Shown: positions 35,001-50,070, counted from the first letter of the stretch. The stretch: 64,000 nucleotides of DNA from Colletes latitarsis (GCF_051014445.1 NW_027488366.1:10372001-10436000), one strand, 5' to 3'. Notes: generated by a model from the letters alone, not told the origin. A program made the numbers and translations.

Positions 35001-38000
35001 TGTGGTACCACATTACTGCGTGAACCAAACCAGAAAAAACCCAGTATCTGTCCAACAAGTATGTGAAGAATGCGAAAGTATGAGTCTGATGAGTGAAAAT
35101 CCCCGGCCTAACCTAGACCTAACATGCGTTATCCTAAAAAATATTGTTCGAAACCAGGTTTAATCGACTGTTTCAGTGTGGTACTTCACTACCACGTGAC
35201 CCAAACCGGAAGAAACCCAGGATCTAGCCATCAAGTATGAGAAATATGCGAAAGTAAGAGCCTGATGAGGGCAAATCCAAGACCTAACCCAGACCTAACA
35301 TGCGTTATCCTCTAAAATATTTATCATGACCAGGTTTAATTGATTGTTTCAGTGTGGTCCCACATTACTACGTGATCCAAACCAGAAAAAACCCAGGATC
35401 CGTTCAACAAGTATGTGAAGAATGCGAAAGTATGAGTCTGATGAGTGAAAATCCCTGGGCTAACCTAGACCTAACACGCGTTATCCTCAAAACTATTGAT
35501 CGAAACCAGGTTTAATTGACTGTTTCAGCGTGGTACCACATTACTACGTAATACAATCCAGAAACAGCCCAGGATCTAGCCATGAAGTATGAGAAATATG
35601 CGAAAGTATGAGCCTGATGAGGGCAAATCCTAGACCTAACCCAAACCTAACATGCGTTATCCTCTAAAATATTTATCAAGACCAGGTTTAATTGAATGTT
35701 CCAGTGTGGTATCACATTACTACGTGAACCAAACCAGAAAAAACCCAGGATCCGTGCAACAAGTATGTGAAGAATGCCAAAGTATGAGTCTGATGAGTGA
35801 AAATCCCCGGCCTAACCTAGACCTAACATGCGTTATCCTCAAAAATATTGATCGAAACCAGGTTTAATGTACTGTTTCAGTGTGGTACCACACGACTACG
35901 TGATCCAAACCAGAAAAAACCCAGGATCTGTTCAACAAGTATGTGAAAAACGCGAAAGTATGAGCCTGATGAGGGCAAATCCCAGACCTAACCTAGACCT
36001 AACTTGCGTTGTCCTCAAAAATATTGATCGAAACCTGGTTTAATCGACTGTTTCAGTGTGGTACCACATTACTACGTGATCCAAACCAGACAAAACCCAG
36101 GATCCGTTCAACAAGTATGCGAAGAATGCGAAAGTATGAGTCTGACGAGTGAAAATCCCCGGCCTAACCTAGACCTAACATGCGTTATCCTCAAAAATAT
36201 TGATCGAAACCAGGTTTAATGTACTGTTTCAGTGTGGTACCACACTACTACGTGATCGAAACCAGAAAAAACCCAGGATCTGTTCAACAAGTATGTGAAA
36301 AACGCGAAAGTATGAGCCTGATGAGGGCAAATCCCAGACCTATCCCAGACCTAACTTGCGTTGTCCTCTAAGATATTGATGGAAACCAGGTTTAATTGAC
36401 TGTTTCAGTGTTGTACTTCATTACTACATGATGCAATCCAGAAAAAGCCCAGGATCTAGCCATCAAGTATGAGAAATATGCGAAAGTATGAGCCTGATGA
36501 GGGCGAATCCCAGACCTATCCCAGACCTAACATGCGTTATCCTCTAAAATATTAATCGAAACCAGGTTTAATCGACTGTTTCAGTGTGGTACCACATTAC
36601 TACGTGATCCAAACAAGAAAAAAACCCAGGATCTTGTCAACGAGTATGTGAAGTGTGCGAAAGTATGAGTCTGATGAGGGCTAATCCCAGACCTAACCTA
36701 GACCTAACATGAATTATTCTCTAAAATATTGATCGGAACCAGGTTTAATTGACTGTTTTAGTTGTGGTACCACTTTACTACGTGATCCAAAGCAGACAAA
36801 ACCCTCGATCAGGTCAACATGCATGTTAAAACTGCGAAAGTATGAGCCTGATGAGGGCTAATCCCAGACCTATCCCAGACCTAACTTGCGTTATCCTCTA
36901 AAATAGTGATCGAAACCAGGTTTAATTGACTGTTTTAGTTGTGGTACCACTTTACTACGTGATCCAAAGCAGAAAAAACACTCGATCAGGTCAACATGCA
37001 TGTTAAAACTGCGAAAGTATGACCCTGATGAGGGCAAATCCCAGGCCTAACCTAGGCCTAACATGCGTTATCTTCTAAAATATTGAGCGAAACCAGGTTT
37101 AATTGACTGTTTCAGTGTGGTACCACATTACTACGTGATACAATCCAGAAATAGCCCAGGATCTAGCCATGAAGTATGAGAAAAATGCGAAAGTATGAGC
37201 CTGATGAGTGAAAATCCCAGACCTAACCTAGACCTAACATGCGTTATCCTCAAAAATATTGTTCGAAACCAGGTTTAATCGACTGTTTCAGTGTGGTACC
37301 ACACTACTACGTGACCCAAACAGGAAAAAACCCAGGATCTGTTCAACAAGTATGTGAAAAACGCGAAAGTATGAGCCTGATGAGGGCAAATCCCAGACCT
37401 ATCCCAGACCTAACTTGCGTTATCCTCAAAAATATTGATAGAAACCTGGTTAAATCGACTGTTTCAGTGTGGTACCACATTACTACGTGATCCAATCCAG
37501 AAATAGCCCAGGATCTAGCCATGAAGTATGAGAAATATGCGAAAGTATGAGCCTGACGAGGGCAAATCCTAGACCAAACCCAGACCTAACATGCGTTATC
37601 CTCTAAAATATTTATCAAGACCAGGTTTAATTGATTGTTTCAGTGTGGTCCCACATTACTACGTGATCCAAACCAGAAAAAACCCAGGATCCGTTCAACA
37701 AGTATGTGAAGAATGCGAAAGTATGAGTCTGAAGAGTGAAAATCCCAGGCCTAACCTAGACCTGACATGCGTTATCCTCAAAAATATTGATCGAAACCTG
37801 GTTTAATCGACTGTTTCAGTGTGGTACCACATTACTATGTGATCCAAACCAGAAAATAACCCAGGATCTGTTCAACGAGTATGTGAGGCGTGCGAAAGTA
37901 TGAGTCTGATGAATGCAAATCCCAGACCTATCCCAGACCTAACATGCGTTATCCTCTAAAATATTTATCAAGACCAGGTTTAATTGAATGTTTCAGTGTG

Positions 38001-40609
38001 GTACCACATTACTACGTGATCCAAACCAGTAAAAACCCAGCATCCGTTCGACAAGTATGTGAAGAGTGCGAAAGTATGAGTCTGATGAGTGAAAATCCCC
38101 GGCCTAACCTAGACCTAACATGCGTTATCCTAAAAAATATTGTTCGAAACCAGGTTTAATCGACTGTTTCAGTGTGGTACCACACTACTACGTGACCCAA
38201 ACCGGAAGAAACCCAGGATCTAGCCATCAAGTATGAGAAATATGCGAAAGTATGAGCCTGATGAGGGCGAATCCCAGACCTATCCCAGACCTAACTTGCG
38301 TTATCCTCTAAAATATTGATCGAAATCAGGTTTAATTGACTGTTTCAGCGTGGTACCACATTACTACGTGATACAATCCAGAATCAGCCCAGGGTCTAGC
38401 CATGAAGTATGAGAGATATGCGAAAGTATGAGCCTGATGAGGGCAAATCCAAGACCTAACCCAAACCTAACATGCGTTATCCTCTAAAATATTTATCAAG
38501 ACCAGGTTTAATTGAATGTTTCAGTGTGGTACCACATTACTACGTGATCCAAACCAGAAAAAACCCAGGATCCGTTCAACAAGTACGTGAAGAATGCGAA
38601 AGTATGAGTCTGAAGAGTGAAAATCCCAGGCCTAACCTAGACCTGACATGCGTTATCCTCAAAAATATTGATCCAAACCAGGTTTAATGGACTGTTTCAG
38701 TGTGGTACCACTTTACTGCGTGATCCAAAGCAGAAAAAACCCTCGATCAGGTCAACATGTATGTTAAAACTGCGAAAGTATGACCCTGATGAGGGCAAAT
38801 CCCAGGCCTAACCTAGACCTAACATGCGTTATCTTCTAAAATATTGAGCGAAACCAGGTTTAACTGACTGTTTCAGTGTGGTACCACATTACTACGTGAT
38901 CCAAACCAGAAAAAAACCAGGATCTGTTCAACAAGTATGTGAAAAACGCGAAAGTATGAGCCTGATGAGGGCAAATCCCAGACCTATCCCAGACCTAACT
39001 TGCATTGTCTTCTAAAATAGTGTTCGAAACCAGGTTTAATCGACAGTTTCAGTGTGGTACCACATTACTACGTGATCCAAACCAGAAAAAAACCCAGGAT
39101 CTTGTCAACGAGTATGTGAAGTGTGCGAAAGTATGAGTCTGATGAGGGATAATCCCAGACCTATCCCAGACCTAACATGCGTTATCCTCTAAAATAGTGA
39201 TCGAAACCTGGTTTAATTGACTGTTTTAGTTGTGGTACCACTTTACTACGTGATCCAAAGCAGAAAAAACCCTCGATCAGGTCAACATGCATGTTAAAAC
39301 TGCGAAAGTATGACCCTGATGAGGGCAAATCCCAGGCCTAACCTAGACCTAACATGCGTTATCTTCTAAAATATTGAGCGAAACCAGGTTTAATTGACTG
39401 TTTCAGTGTAGTACCACATTACTACGTGATCCAATCCAGAAATAGCCCAGGATCTAGCCATGAAGTATGAGAAATATGCGAAAGTATGAGCCTGATGGGG
39501 GCAAATCCTAGACCTAACCCAGACCTAACATACGTTGTCCTCTAAAATATTTATCAAGACCAGGTTTAATTGATTGTTTCAGTGTGGTCCCACATTACTA
39601 CGTGATCCAAACCAGAAAGAACCCAGGATCCGTTCAACAAGTATGTGAAGAATGCGAAAGTGTGAGTCTGATGAGTGAAAATCCCAGGCCTAACCTAGAC
39701 CTAACATGCTTTATCCTCAAGAATATTGATCCAAACAAGGTTTAATGGACTGTTTCAATGTGGTACCACTTTACTACGTGATCCAAAGCAGAAAAAACCC
39801 TCGATCACGTCAACATGTATGTTAAAACTGCGAAAGTATGACCCTGATAAGGCAAATCCCAGGCCTAACCTAGGCCTAACATGCGTTATCTTCTAAAATA
39901 TTGAGCGAAACCAGGTTTAATTGACTGTTTCAGTGTAGTACCACATTACTACGTGATCCAATCCAGAAATAGCCCAGGATCTAGCCATGAAGTATGAGAA
40001 ATATGCGAAAGTATGAGCCTGATGGGGGCAAATCCTAGACCTAACCCAGACCTAACATACGTTGTCCTCTAAAATATTTATCAAGACCAGGTTTAATTGA
40101 TTGTTTCAGTGTGGTCCCACATTACTACGTGATCCAAACCAGAAAGAACCCAGGATCCGTTCAACAAGTATGTGAAGAATGCGAAAGTGTGAGTCTGATG
40201 AGTGAAAATCTCGGGGCTAACCTAGACCTAACATGCGTTATCCTCTAAAATATTGATGCAAACCAGGTTTAATGGACTGTTTCAGTGTGGTACCACTTTA
40301 CTACGTGATCCAAAGCAGAAATAGCCCAGGATCCAGCCATGAAGTGATGAGAAATATGAGAAAGTATGAGCCTGATGTGGGCAAATCCTAGACCTGACCT
40401 AGACCTAACATGCGTTATCCTCAATAATATTGATCGAAACCAGGTTTAATCGACTGTTTCAGTGTGTTACCACATTACTACGTGATCCAAACCAGAAAAA
40501 AACCCAGGATCTGTTCAACGAGTATGTGAAGTGTGCGAAAGTATGAGTCTGATGAGGGCTAATCCCAGACCTACCCCAGACCTAACTTGCGTTATCCTCT
40601 AAAATATTT

Positions 40610-43600
40610 ATCCAGACCAGGTTTCATTGAATGTTTCAGTGTGGTACCACATTACTACGTGATCCAAACCAGAAAAAAACCCAGGATTTGATCAACGAGT
40701 ATGTCAAGTGTGCGAAAGTATGAGTCTGATGAGGGCAAATCCCAGACCTATCCCAGACCTAACTTGCGATATCCTCTAAAATATTGATCAAAACCAGGTT
40801 TAATTGACTGTTTTATTGTGGTACCACACTACTACGGGATCAAAACCAGAAAAAACCCAGGATCTGTTCAACAAGTATGTGAAGAACGCGAAAGTATGAG
40901 CCTGATGAGGGCAAATCCCAGACCTATCCCAGACCTAACTTGCGTTATCCTCCAAAATATTTATCAAGGCCAGGTTCAATTGAATGTTTCAGTGTGGTAC
41001 CACATTACTATGTGATCCAAAGCAGAAAAAACCCTCGATCAGGTCAACATGTATGTTAAAACTGCGAAAGTATGACCCTGATCAGGGCAAATCCCCGGCC
41101 TAACCTAGTCCTAACATGCGCTGTCCTCTAAAATATTGATGGAAACCAGGTTTAATTGACTGTTTCAGTGTTGTACTTCATTACTACGTGATCCACTCCA
41201 GAAAAAACCCAGGATCTGTTCAACGAGAATGTGAAGTGTGCGTAGGTATGAGTCTGATGAGTGAAAATCCCAGGCCTAACCTAGACCTAACATGCGTTGT
41301 CCTCAAAAATAGTGATCGAAACCTGGTTTAATCGACTGTTTCAGTGTGGTACCACATTACTATGTGATCCAAACCAGAAAATAACCCAGGATCTGTTCAA
41401 CGAGTATGTGAAGTGTGCGAAAGTATGAGTCTGATGAGGGCAAATCCCAGACCTATCACAGACCTAACATGCGTTATCCTCTAAAATATTTATCAAGACC
41501 AGGTTTAATTGATTGTTTCAGTGTGGACCCACATTACTACGTGATCCAAACCAGAAAAAACCCAGGATCCGTTCAACAAGTATGTGAAGAATGCGAAAGT
41601 ATGAGTCTGATGAGTGAAAATCCCAGGCCTAACCTAGACCTAACATGCGTTATCCTCAAAAATATTGATCGAAACCTGGTTTAATCGACTGTTTCAGTGT
41701 GGTACCACATTACTATGTGATCCAAACCAGAAAATAACCCAGGATCTGTTCAACGAGTATGTGAAGTGTGCGAAAGTATGAGTCTGATGAGGGCAAGTCC
41801 CAGACCTATCCCAGACCTAACACGCGTTATCCTCTAAAATATTTATCAAGACCAGGTTTAATTGATTGTTTCAGTGTGGACCCACATAACTACGTGATCC
41901 AAACCAGAAAAAACCCAGGATCCGTTCAACAAGTATGTGAAGAATGCGAATGTATGAGTCTGATCAGTGAAAATCTCAGGCCTTACCTAGACCTAACTTG
42001 CGTTGTCCTCTAAAATATTGATGGAAACCAGGTTTCATTGACTGTTTCAGTGTGGTACTACATTACTACGTGATGCAATCCAGAAAAAGCTCAGGATCTA
42101 GCCATCAAGTATGAGAAATATGCGAAAGAATGAGCCTGATGAGAGCAAATCCCAGACCTATCCCAGACCTAACTTGCGTTATCCTCCAAAATATTTATCA
42201 AGGCCAGGTTCAATTGAATGTTTCAGTGTGGTACCACATTACTATGTGATCCAAACCAGAAAATAATGCAGGATCTGTTCAACGAGTATGTGAAGTGTGC
42301 GAAAGTGTGAGTCTGATGAGGGCAAATCCCAGACCTATCACGGACCTAACATGCGTTATCCTCTAAAATATTTATCAAGACCAGGTTTAATTGATTGTTT
42401 CAGTGTGGACCCACATTACTACGTGAACCAAACCAGAAAAAACCTAGGATCCGTTCAACAAGTATGTGAAAAACGCGAAAGTATGAGCCTGATGAGGGCA
42501 AATCCCAGACCTGTCCCAGACCTAACTTGCGTTATCCTCTAAAATATTGATCGAAGCCAAGTTTAATCGACTGTTTCAGTGTGGAACCACATTACTACGT
42601 GATCCAAGCCAGAAAAAAACCCAGGATCTTGTCAACGAGTATGTGAAGTGTGCGAAAGTATGAGTCTGATGAGGGATAATCCCAGACCTATCCCAGACCT
42701 AACTTGCGTTATCCTCTAAAATAGTGATCGAAACCAGGTTTAATTGACTGTTTTAGTTGTGGTACCACTTTACTACGTGATCCAAAGCAGAAAAAACCCT
42801 CGATCAGGTCAACATGCATGTTAAAACTGCGAAAGTATGACCCTGATGAGGGCAAATCCCAGGCCTAACCTAGACCTAACATGCGTTATCTTCTAAAATA
42901 TTGAGCGAAACCAGGTTTAATTGACTGTTTCAGTGTGGTACCACATTACTACGTGATCCAATCCAGAAATATCCCAGGATCTAGCCATGAAGTATGAGAA
43001 ATATGCGAAAGTATGAGCCTGATGAGAGCAAATCCTAGACCTAACCCAGACCTAACATGGGTTGTCCTCTAAAATATTTATCAAGGTCAGGTTTAATTGA
43101 TTGTTTCAGTGTGGTCCCACATTACTACGTGATCCAAACCAGAAAGAACCCAGGATCCGTTCAACAAGTATGTGAAGAATGCGAAAGTGTGAGTCTGATG
43201 AGTGAAAATCTCGGGGCTAACCTAGACCTAACATGCGTTATCCTCTAAAATATTGATGCAAACCAGGTTTAATGGACTGTCTCAGTGTGGTACCACTTTA
43301 CTACGTGATCCAAAGCAGAAATAGCCCAGGATCCAGACATGAAGTATGAGAAATATGAGAAAGTATGAGCCTGATGAGGGCAAATCCTAGACCTGACCTA
43401 GACCTAACATGCGTTATCCTCAATAATACTGATCGAAACCAGGTTTAATCGACTGTTTCAGTGTGTTACCACATTACTACGTGATCCAAACCAGAAAAAA
43501 ACCCAGGATCTGTTCAACGAGTATGTGAAGTGTGCGAAAGTATGGGTCTGATGAGGGCTAATCCCAGACCTACCCCAGACCTAACTTGCGTTATCCTCTA

Positions 43601-43960
43601 AAATATTTATCCAGACCAGGTTTCATTGAATGTTTCAGTGTGGTACCACATTACTACGTGATCCAATCCAGAAAAAACCCAGGATCCGTTCAACAAGTAT
43701 GTGAAGAATGCGAAAGTATGAGTCTGATGAGTGAAAATCCCTGACCAAACCTAGACCTAACATGCGTTATCCTCAAAAATATTGATCGAAACCTGGTTTA
43801 ATCGACTGTTTCAGTGTGGTACCACATTACTATGTGATCCAAACCAGAAAATAACACAGGATCTGTTCAACGAGTATGTGAAGAAAGCGAAAGTATGAGT
43901 CTGATGAGGGCTAATCCCAGACCTATCCCAGACCTAACTTGCGTTATCCTCTAAAATATT
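40610..43960 (+). repeat. Large higher-order block, copy 1 (19 monomers)
   Basis: About 3.35 kb starting at a TTTATCCAGACCAGG variant. It is followed by copies starting near 43,963 and 48,723. Diagnostic variants shared by the copies are CAGGATTTGATCA (40,683), GGGATCAAAACCAG and CCACTCCAGAAAAAACCC. Confidence 0.8.
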
Positions 43961-46900
43961 TATCCAGACCTGGTTTCATTGAATGTTTCAGTGTGGTACC
44001 ACATTACTACGTGATCCAAACCAGAAAAAAACCCAGGATTTGATCAGCGAGTATGTCAAGTGTGCAAAAGTATGAGTCTGATGAGGGCAAATCCCAGACC
44101 TATCCCAGACCTAACTTGCGATATCCTCTAAAATATTGATCGAAACCAGGTTTAATTGACTGTTTTATTGTGGTACCACACTACTACGGGATCAAAACCA
44201 GAAAAAACCCAGGATCTGTTCAACAAGTATGTGAAGTGTGCGAAAGTATGAGTCTGATGTGGGCAAATCCCAGACCTATCCCAGACCTAACACGCGTTAT
44301 CCTCTAAAATATTTATCAAGGCCAGGTTCAATTGAATGTTTCAGTGTGGTACCACATTACTATGTGATCCAAAGCAGAAAAAACCCTCGATCAGGTCAAC
44401 ATGTATGTTAAAACTGCGAAAGTATGACCCTGATCAGGGCAAATCCCCGGCCTAACCTAGTCCTAACATGCGCTGTCCTCTAAAATATTGATGGAAACCA
44501 GGTTTAATTGACTGTTTCAGTGTTGTACTTCATTACTACGTGATCCACTCCAGAAAAAACCCAGGATCTGTTCAACGAGAATGTGAAGTGTGCGTAGGTA
44601 TGAGTCTGATGAGTGAAAATCCCAGGCCTAACCTAGACCTAACATGCGTTGTCCTCAAAAATATTGATCGAAACCTGGTTTAATCGACTGTTTCAGTGTG
44701 GTACCACATTACTATGTGATCCAAACCAGAAAATAACCCAGGATCTGTTCAACGAGTATGTGAAGTGTGCGAAAGTATGAGTCTGATGAGGGCTAATCCC
44801 AGACCTATCCCAGACCGAGCTTGCGTGATCCTGTAAAATATAGATCGAAACCAGGTTTAATTGACTGTTTTAGTGTGGTACCACATTACTACGTGATCCA
44901 ATCCAGAAATAGCCCAGGATCTGTTCAACAAGTATGTGAAGAACGCGAAAGTATGAGCCTGATGAGGGCAAATCCCAGACCTATCCCAGACCTAACTTGC
45001 GTTATCCTCCAAAATATTTATCAAGGCCAGATTCAATTGAATGTTTCAGTGTGGTACCACATTACTATGTGATCCAAAGCAGAAAAAACCCTCGATCAGG
45101 TCAACATGTATGTTAAAACTGCGAAAGTATGACCCTGATCAGGGCAAATCCCCGGCCTAACCTAGTCCTAACATGCGCTGTCCTCTAAAATATTGATGGA
45201 AACCAGGTTTAATTGACTGTTTCAGTGTTGTACTTCATTACTACGTGATCCACTCCAGAAAAAACCCAGGATCTGTTCAACGAGAATGTGAAGTGTGCGT
45301 AGGTATGAGTCTGATGAGTGAAAATCCCAGGCCTAACCTAGACCTAACATGCGTTGTCCTCAAAAATAGTGATCGAAACCTGGTTTAATCGACTGTTTCA
45401 GTGTGGTACCACATTACTATGTGATCCAAACCAGAAAATAACCCAGGATCTGTTCAACGAGTATGTGAAGTGTGCGAAAGTATGAGTCTGATGAGGGCAA
45501 ATCCCAGACCTATCACAGACCTAACATGCGTTATCCTCTAAAATATTTATCAAGACCAGGTTTAATTGATTGTTTCAGTGTGGACCCACATTACTACGTG
45601 ATCCAAACCAGAAAAAACCCAGGATCCGTTCAACAAGTATGTGAAGAATGCGAAAGTATGAGTCTGATGAGTGAAAATCCCAGGCCTAACCTAGACCTAA
45701 CATGCGTTATCCTCAAAAATATTGATCGAAACCTGGTTTAATCGACTGTTTCAGTGTGGTACCACATTACTATGTGATCCAAACCAGAAAATAACCCAGG
45801 ATCTGTTCAACGAGTATGTGAAGTGTGCGAAAGTATGAGTCTGATGAGGGCAAGTCCCAGACCTATCCCAGACCTAACACGCGTTATCCTCTAAAATATT
45901 TATCAAGACCAGGTTTAATTGATTGTTTCAGTGTGGACCCACATAACTACGTGATCCAAACCAGAAAAAACCCAGGATCCGTTCAACAAGTATGTGAAGA
46001 ATGCGAATGTATGAGTCTGATCAGTGAAAATCTCAGGCCTTACCTAGACCTAACTTGCGTTGTCCTCTAAAATATTGATGGAAACCAGGTTTCATTGACT
46101 GTTTCAGTGTGGTACTACATTACTACGTGATGCAATCCAGAAAAAGCTCAGGATCTAGCCATCAAGTATGAGAAATATGCGAAAGAATGAGCCTGATGAG
46201 AGCAAATCCCAGACCTATCCCAGACCTAACTTGCGTTATCCTCCAAAATATTTATCAAGGCCAGGTTCAATTGAATGTTTCAGTGTGGTACCACATTACT
46301 ATGTGATCCAAACCAGAAAATAATGCAGGATCTGTTCAACGAGTATGTGAAGTGTGCGAAAGTGTGAGTCTGATGAGGGCAAATCCCAGACCTATCACGG
46401 ACCTAACATGCGTTATCCTCTAAAATATTTATCAAGACCAGGTTTAATTGATTGTTTCAGTGTGGACCCACATTACTACGTGAACCAAACCAGAAAAAAC
46501 CTAGGATCCGTTCAACAAGTATGTGAAAAACGCGAAAGTATGAGCCTGATGAGGGCAAATCCCAGACCTGTCCCAGACCTAACTTGCGTTATCCTCTAAA
46601 ATATTGATCGAAGCCAAGTTTAATCGACTGTTTCAGTGTGGAACCACATTACTACGTGATCCAAGCCAGAAAAAAACCCAGGATCTTGTCAACGAGTATG
46701 TGAAGTGTGCGAAAGTATGAGTCTGATGAGGGATAATCCCAGACCTATCCCAGACCTAACTTGCGTTATCCTCTAAAATAGTGATCGAAACCAGGTTTAA
46801 TTGACTGTTTTAGTTGTGGTACCACTTTACTACGTGATCCAAAGCAGAAAAAACCCTCGATCAGGTCAACATGCATGTTAAAACTGCGAAAGTATGACCC

Positions 46901-48720
46901 TGATGAGGGCAAATCCCAGGCCTAACCTAGACCTAACATGCGTTATCTTCTAAAATATTGAGCGAAACCAGGTTTAATTGACTGTTTCAGTGTGGTACCA
47001 CATTACTACGTGATCCAATCCAGAAATATCCCAGGATCTAGCCATGAAGTATGAGAAATATGCGAAAGTATGAGCCTGATGAGAGCAAATCCTAGACCTA
47101 ACCCAGACCTAACATGGGTTGTCCTCTAAAATATTTATCAAGACCAGGTTTAATTGATTGTTTCAGTGTGGCCCCACATTACTACGTGATCGAAACCAGA
47201 AAAACCCAGGATCCGTTCAACAAGTATGTGAAGAATGCGAAAGTATGTGTCTGATGAGTGAAAATCCCAGGCCTAACCTAGACCTAACATGCTTTATCCT
47301 CAAGAATATTGATCCAAACAAGGTTTAATGGACTGTTTCAATGTGGTACCACTTTACTACGTGATCCAAAGCAGAAAAAACCCTCGATCACGTCAACATG
47401 TATGTTAAAACTGCGAAAGTATGACCCTGATAAGGCAAATCCCAGGCCTAACCTAGGCCTAACATGCGTTATCTTCTAAAATATTGAGCGAAACCAGGTT
47501 TAATTGACTGTTTCAGTGTAGTACCACATTACTACGTGATCCAATCCAGAAATAGCCCAGGATCTAGCCATGAAGTATGACAAATATGCGAAAGTATGAG
47601 CCTGATGGGGGCAAATCCTAGACCTATCACAGACCTAACATGCGTTATCCTCTAAGATATTTATCAAGACCAGGTTTAATCGACTGTTTCAGTGTGGTAC
47701 CACATTACTATGTGATCCAAACCAGAAAATAACCCAGGATCAGTTCAACGAGAATGTGAAGTGTGCGTAGGTATGAGTCTGATGAGTGAAAATCCCAGAC
47801 CAATCCCAGACTTAACTTGCGTTATCCTCTAAAATATTGATCGAAACCAGGTTTAATCGACTGTTTCAGTGTGGTACCACATTACTACGTGATCCAAACC
47901 AGAAAGAACCCAGGATCCGTTCAACAAGTATGTGAAGAATGCGAAAGTGTGAGTCTGATGAGTGAAAATCTCGGGGCTAACCTAGACCTAACATGCGTTA
48001 TCCTCTAAAATATTGATGCAAACCAGGTTTAATGGACTGTCTCAGTGTGGTACCACTTTACTACGTGATCCAAAGCAGAAATAGCCCAGGATCCAGCCAT
48101 GAAGTATGAGAAATATGAGAAAGTATGAGCCTGATGAGGGCAAATCCTAGACCTGACCTAGACCTAACATGCGTTATCCTCAATAATACTGATCGAAACC
48201 AGGTTTAATCGACTGTTTCAGTGTGTTACCACATTACTACGTGATCCAAACCAGAAAAAAACCCAGGATCTGTTCAACGAGTATGTGAAGTGTGCGAAAG
48301 TATGGGTCTGATGAGGGCTAATCCCAGACCTACCCCAGACCTAACTTGCGATATCCTCTAAAATATTTATCCAGACCAGGTTTCATTGAATGTTTCAGTG
48401 TGGTACCACATTTCTACGTGATCCAATCCAGAAAAAACCCAGGATCCGTTCAACAAGTATGTGAAGAATGCGAAAGTATGAGTCTGATGAGTGAAAATCC
48501 CAGACCAAACCTAGACCTAACATGCGTTATCCTCAAAAATATTGATCGAAACCTGGTTTAATCGACTGTTTCAGTGTGGTACCACATTACTATGTGATCC
48601 AAACCAGAAAATAACACAGGATCTGTTCAACGAGTATGTGAAGAAAGCGAAAGTATGAGTCTGATGAGGGCTAATCCCAGACCTATCCCAGACCTAACTT
48701 GCGTTATCCTCTAAAATATT
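43961..48720 (+). repeat. Large higher-order block, copy 2 (27 monomers)
   Basis: Corresponds to copy 1 but is 1,408 bp (eight monomers) longer. A 705-bp tetramer is tandemly doubled at about 44,296-45,705, and about 703 bp (four monomers) is added at about 47,230-47,940. Offsets to copy 1 step from 3,352 to 4,057 to 4,760 accordingly. The element-free mosaic is complete to its right edge. Confidence 0.8.
44296..45705 (+). repeat. 705-bp tetramer in tandem
   Basis: Two adjacent four-monomer units, 705 bp apart. Both contain TTTATCAAGGCCAG, CTCGATCAGGTCAACATG and CCACTCCAGAAAAAACCC (near 44,552 and 45,257). Copies 1 and 3 of the surrounding block have a single unit. Confidence 0.85.
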
Positions 48721-50070
48721 TATCCAGACCTGGTTTCATTGAATGTTTCAGTGTGGTACCACATTACTACGTGATCCAAACCAGAAAAAAACCCAGGATT
48801 TGATCAACGAGTATGTCAAGTGTGCAAAAGTATGAGTCTGATGAGGGCAAATCCCAGACCTATCCCAGACCTAACTTGCGATATCCTCTAAAATATTGAT
48901 CGAAACCAGGTTTAATTGACTGTTTTATTGTGGTACCACACTACTACGGGATCAAAACCAGAAAAAACCCAGGATCTGTTCAACAAGTATGTGAAGGACG
49001 CGAAAGTATGAGCCTGATGGGGGCAAATCCCAGACCTATCCCAGACCTAACTTGCGTTATCCTCCAAAATATTTATCAAGGCCAGGTTCAATTGAATGTT
49101 TCAGTGTGGTACCACATTACTATGTGATCCAAAGCAGAAAAAACCCTCGATCAGGTCAACATGTATGTTAAAACTGCGAAAGTATGACCCTGATCAGGGC
49201 AAATCCCCGGCCTAACCTAGTCCTAACATGCGCTGTCCTCTAAAATATTGATGGAAACCAGGTTTAATTGACTGTTTCAGTGTTGTACTTCATTACTACG
49301 TGATCCACTCCAGAAAAAACCCAGGATCTGTTCAACGAGAATGTGAAGTGTGCGTAGGTATGAGTCTGATGAGTGAAAATCCCAGGCCTAACCTAGACCT
49401 AACATGCGTTGTCCTCAAAAATAGTGATCGAAACCTGGTTTAATCGACTGTTTCAGTGTGGTACCACATTACTATGTGATCCAAACCAGAAAATAACCCA
49501 GGATCTGTTCAACGAGTATGTGAAGTGTGCGAAAGTATGAGTCTGATGAGGGCAAATCCCAGACCTATCACAGACCTAACATGCGTTATCCTCTAAGATA
49601 TTTATCAAGACCAGGTTTAATTGATTGTTTCAGTGTGGACCCACATTACTACGTGATCCAAACCAGAAAAAACCCAGGATCCGTTCAACAAGTATGTGAA
49701 GAATGCGAAAGTATGAGTCTGATGAGTGAAAATCCCAGGCCTAACCTAGACCTAACATGCGTTATCCTCAAAAATATTGATCGAAACCTGGTTTAATCGA
49801 CTGTTTCAGTGTGGTACCACATTACTATGTGATCCAAACCAGAAAATAACCCAGGATCTGTTCAACGAGTATGTGAAGTGTGCGAAAGTATGAGTCTGAT
49901 GTGGGCAAATCCCAGACCTATCCCAGACCTAACACGCGTTATCCTCTAAAATATTTATCAACACCAGGTTTAATTGATTGTTTCAGTGTGGACCCACATA
50001 ACTACGTGATCTAAACCAGAAAAAACCCAGGATCCGTTCAACAAGTATGTGAAGAATGCGAAAGTATGAG
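48721..50070 (+). repeat. Large higher-order block, copy 3, truncated at the family switch
   Basis: Matches copy 1 from 40,610 at a constant offset of 8,112 bp and lacks the doubled tetramer of copy 2. It ends where family B begins, so only about 1.35 kb is present. Confidence 0.8.

Larger units (their letters stand above)
25563..50070 (+). repeat. Satellite family A, right array
   Basis: About 139 monomers of about 176 bp continuing in the same orientation and phase as the left array. The CTCGATCAGGTCAACATG monomer type is much commoner here than left of the element, as are AACGAGTATGTGAAGTGTGCG monomers. The array is built of local higher-order duplications of 3, 4, 9, 19-27 and more monomers. 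I found nothing else in it. Confidence 0.96.

Noticed and set aside
3633..49796. Many similar 63-89 codon ORFs on the plus strand of family A (peptides such as PHYYVIQTRKNPGSVQQ)
   Set aside because: They are one satellite monomer read in one frame. The 176-bp period shifts the frame each unit, there is no promoter or conserved start, and similarity among them follows from DNA homogenisation.
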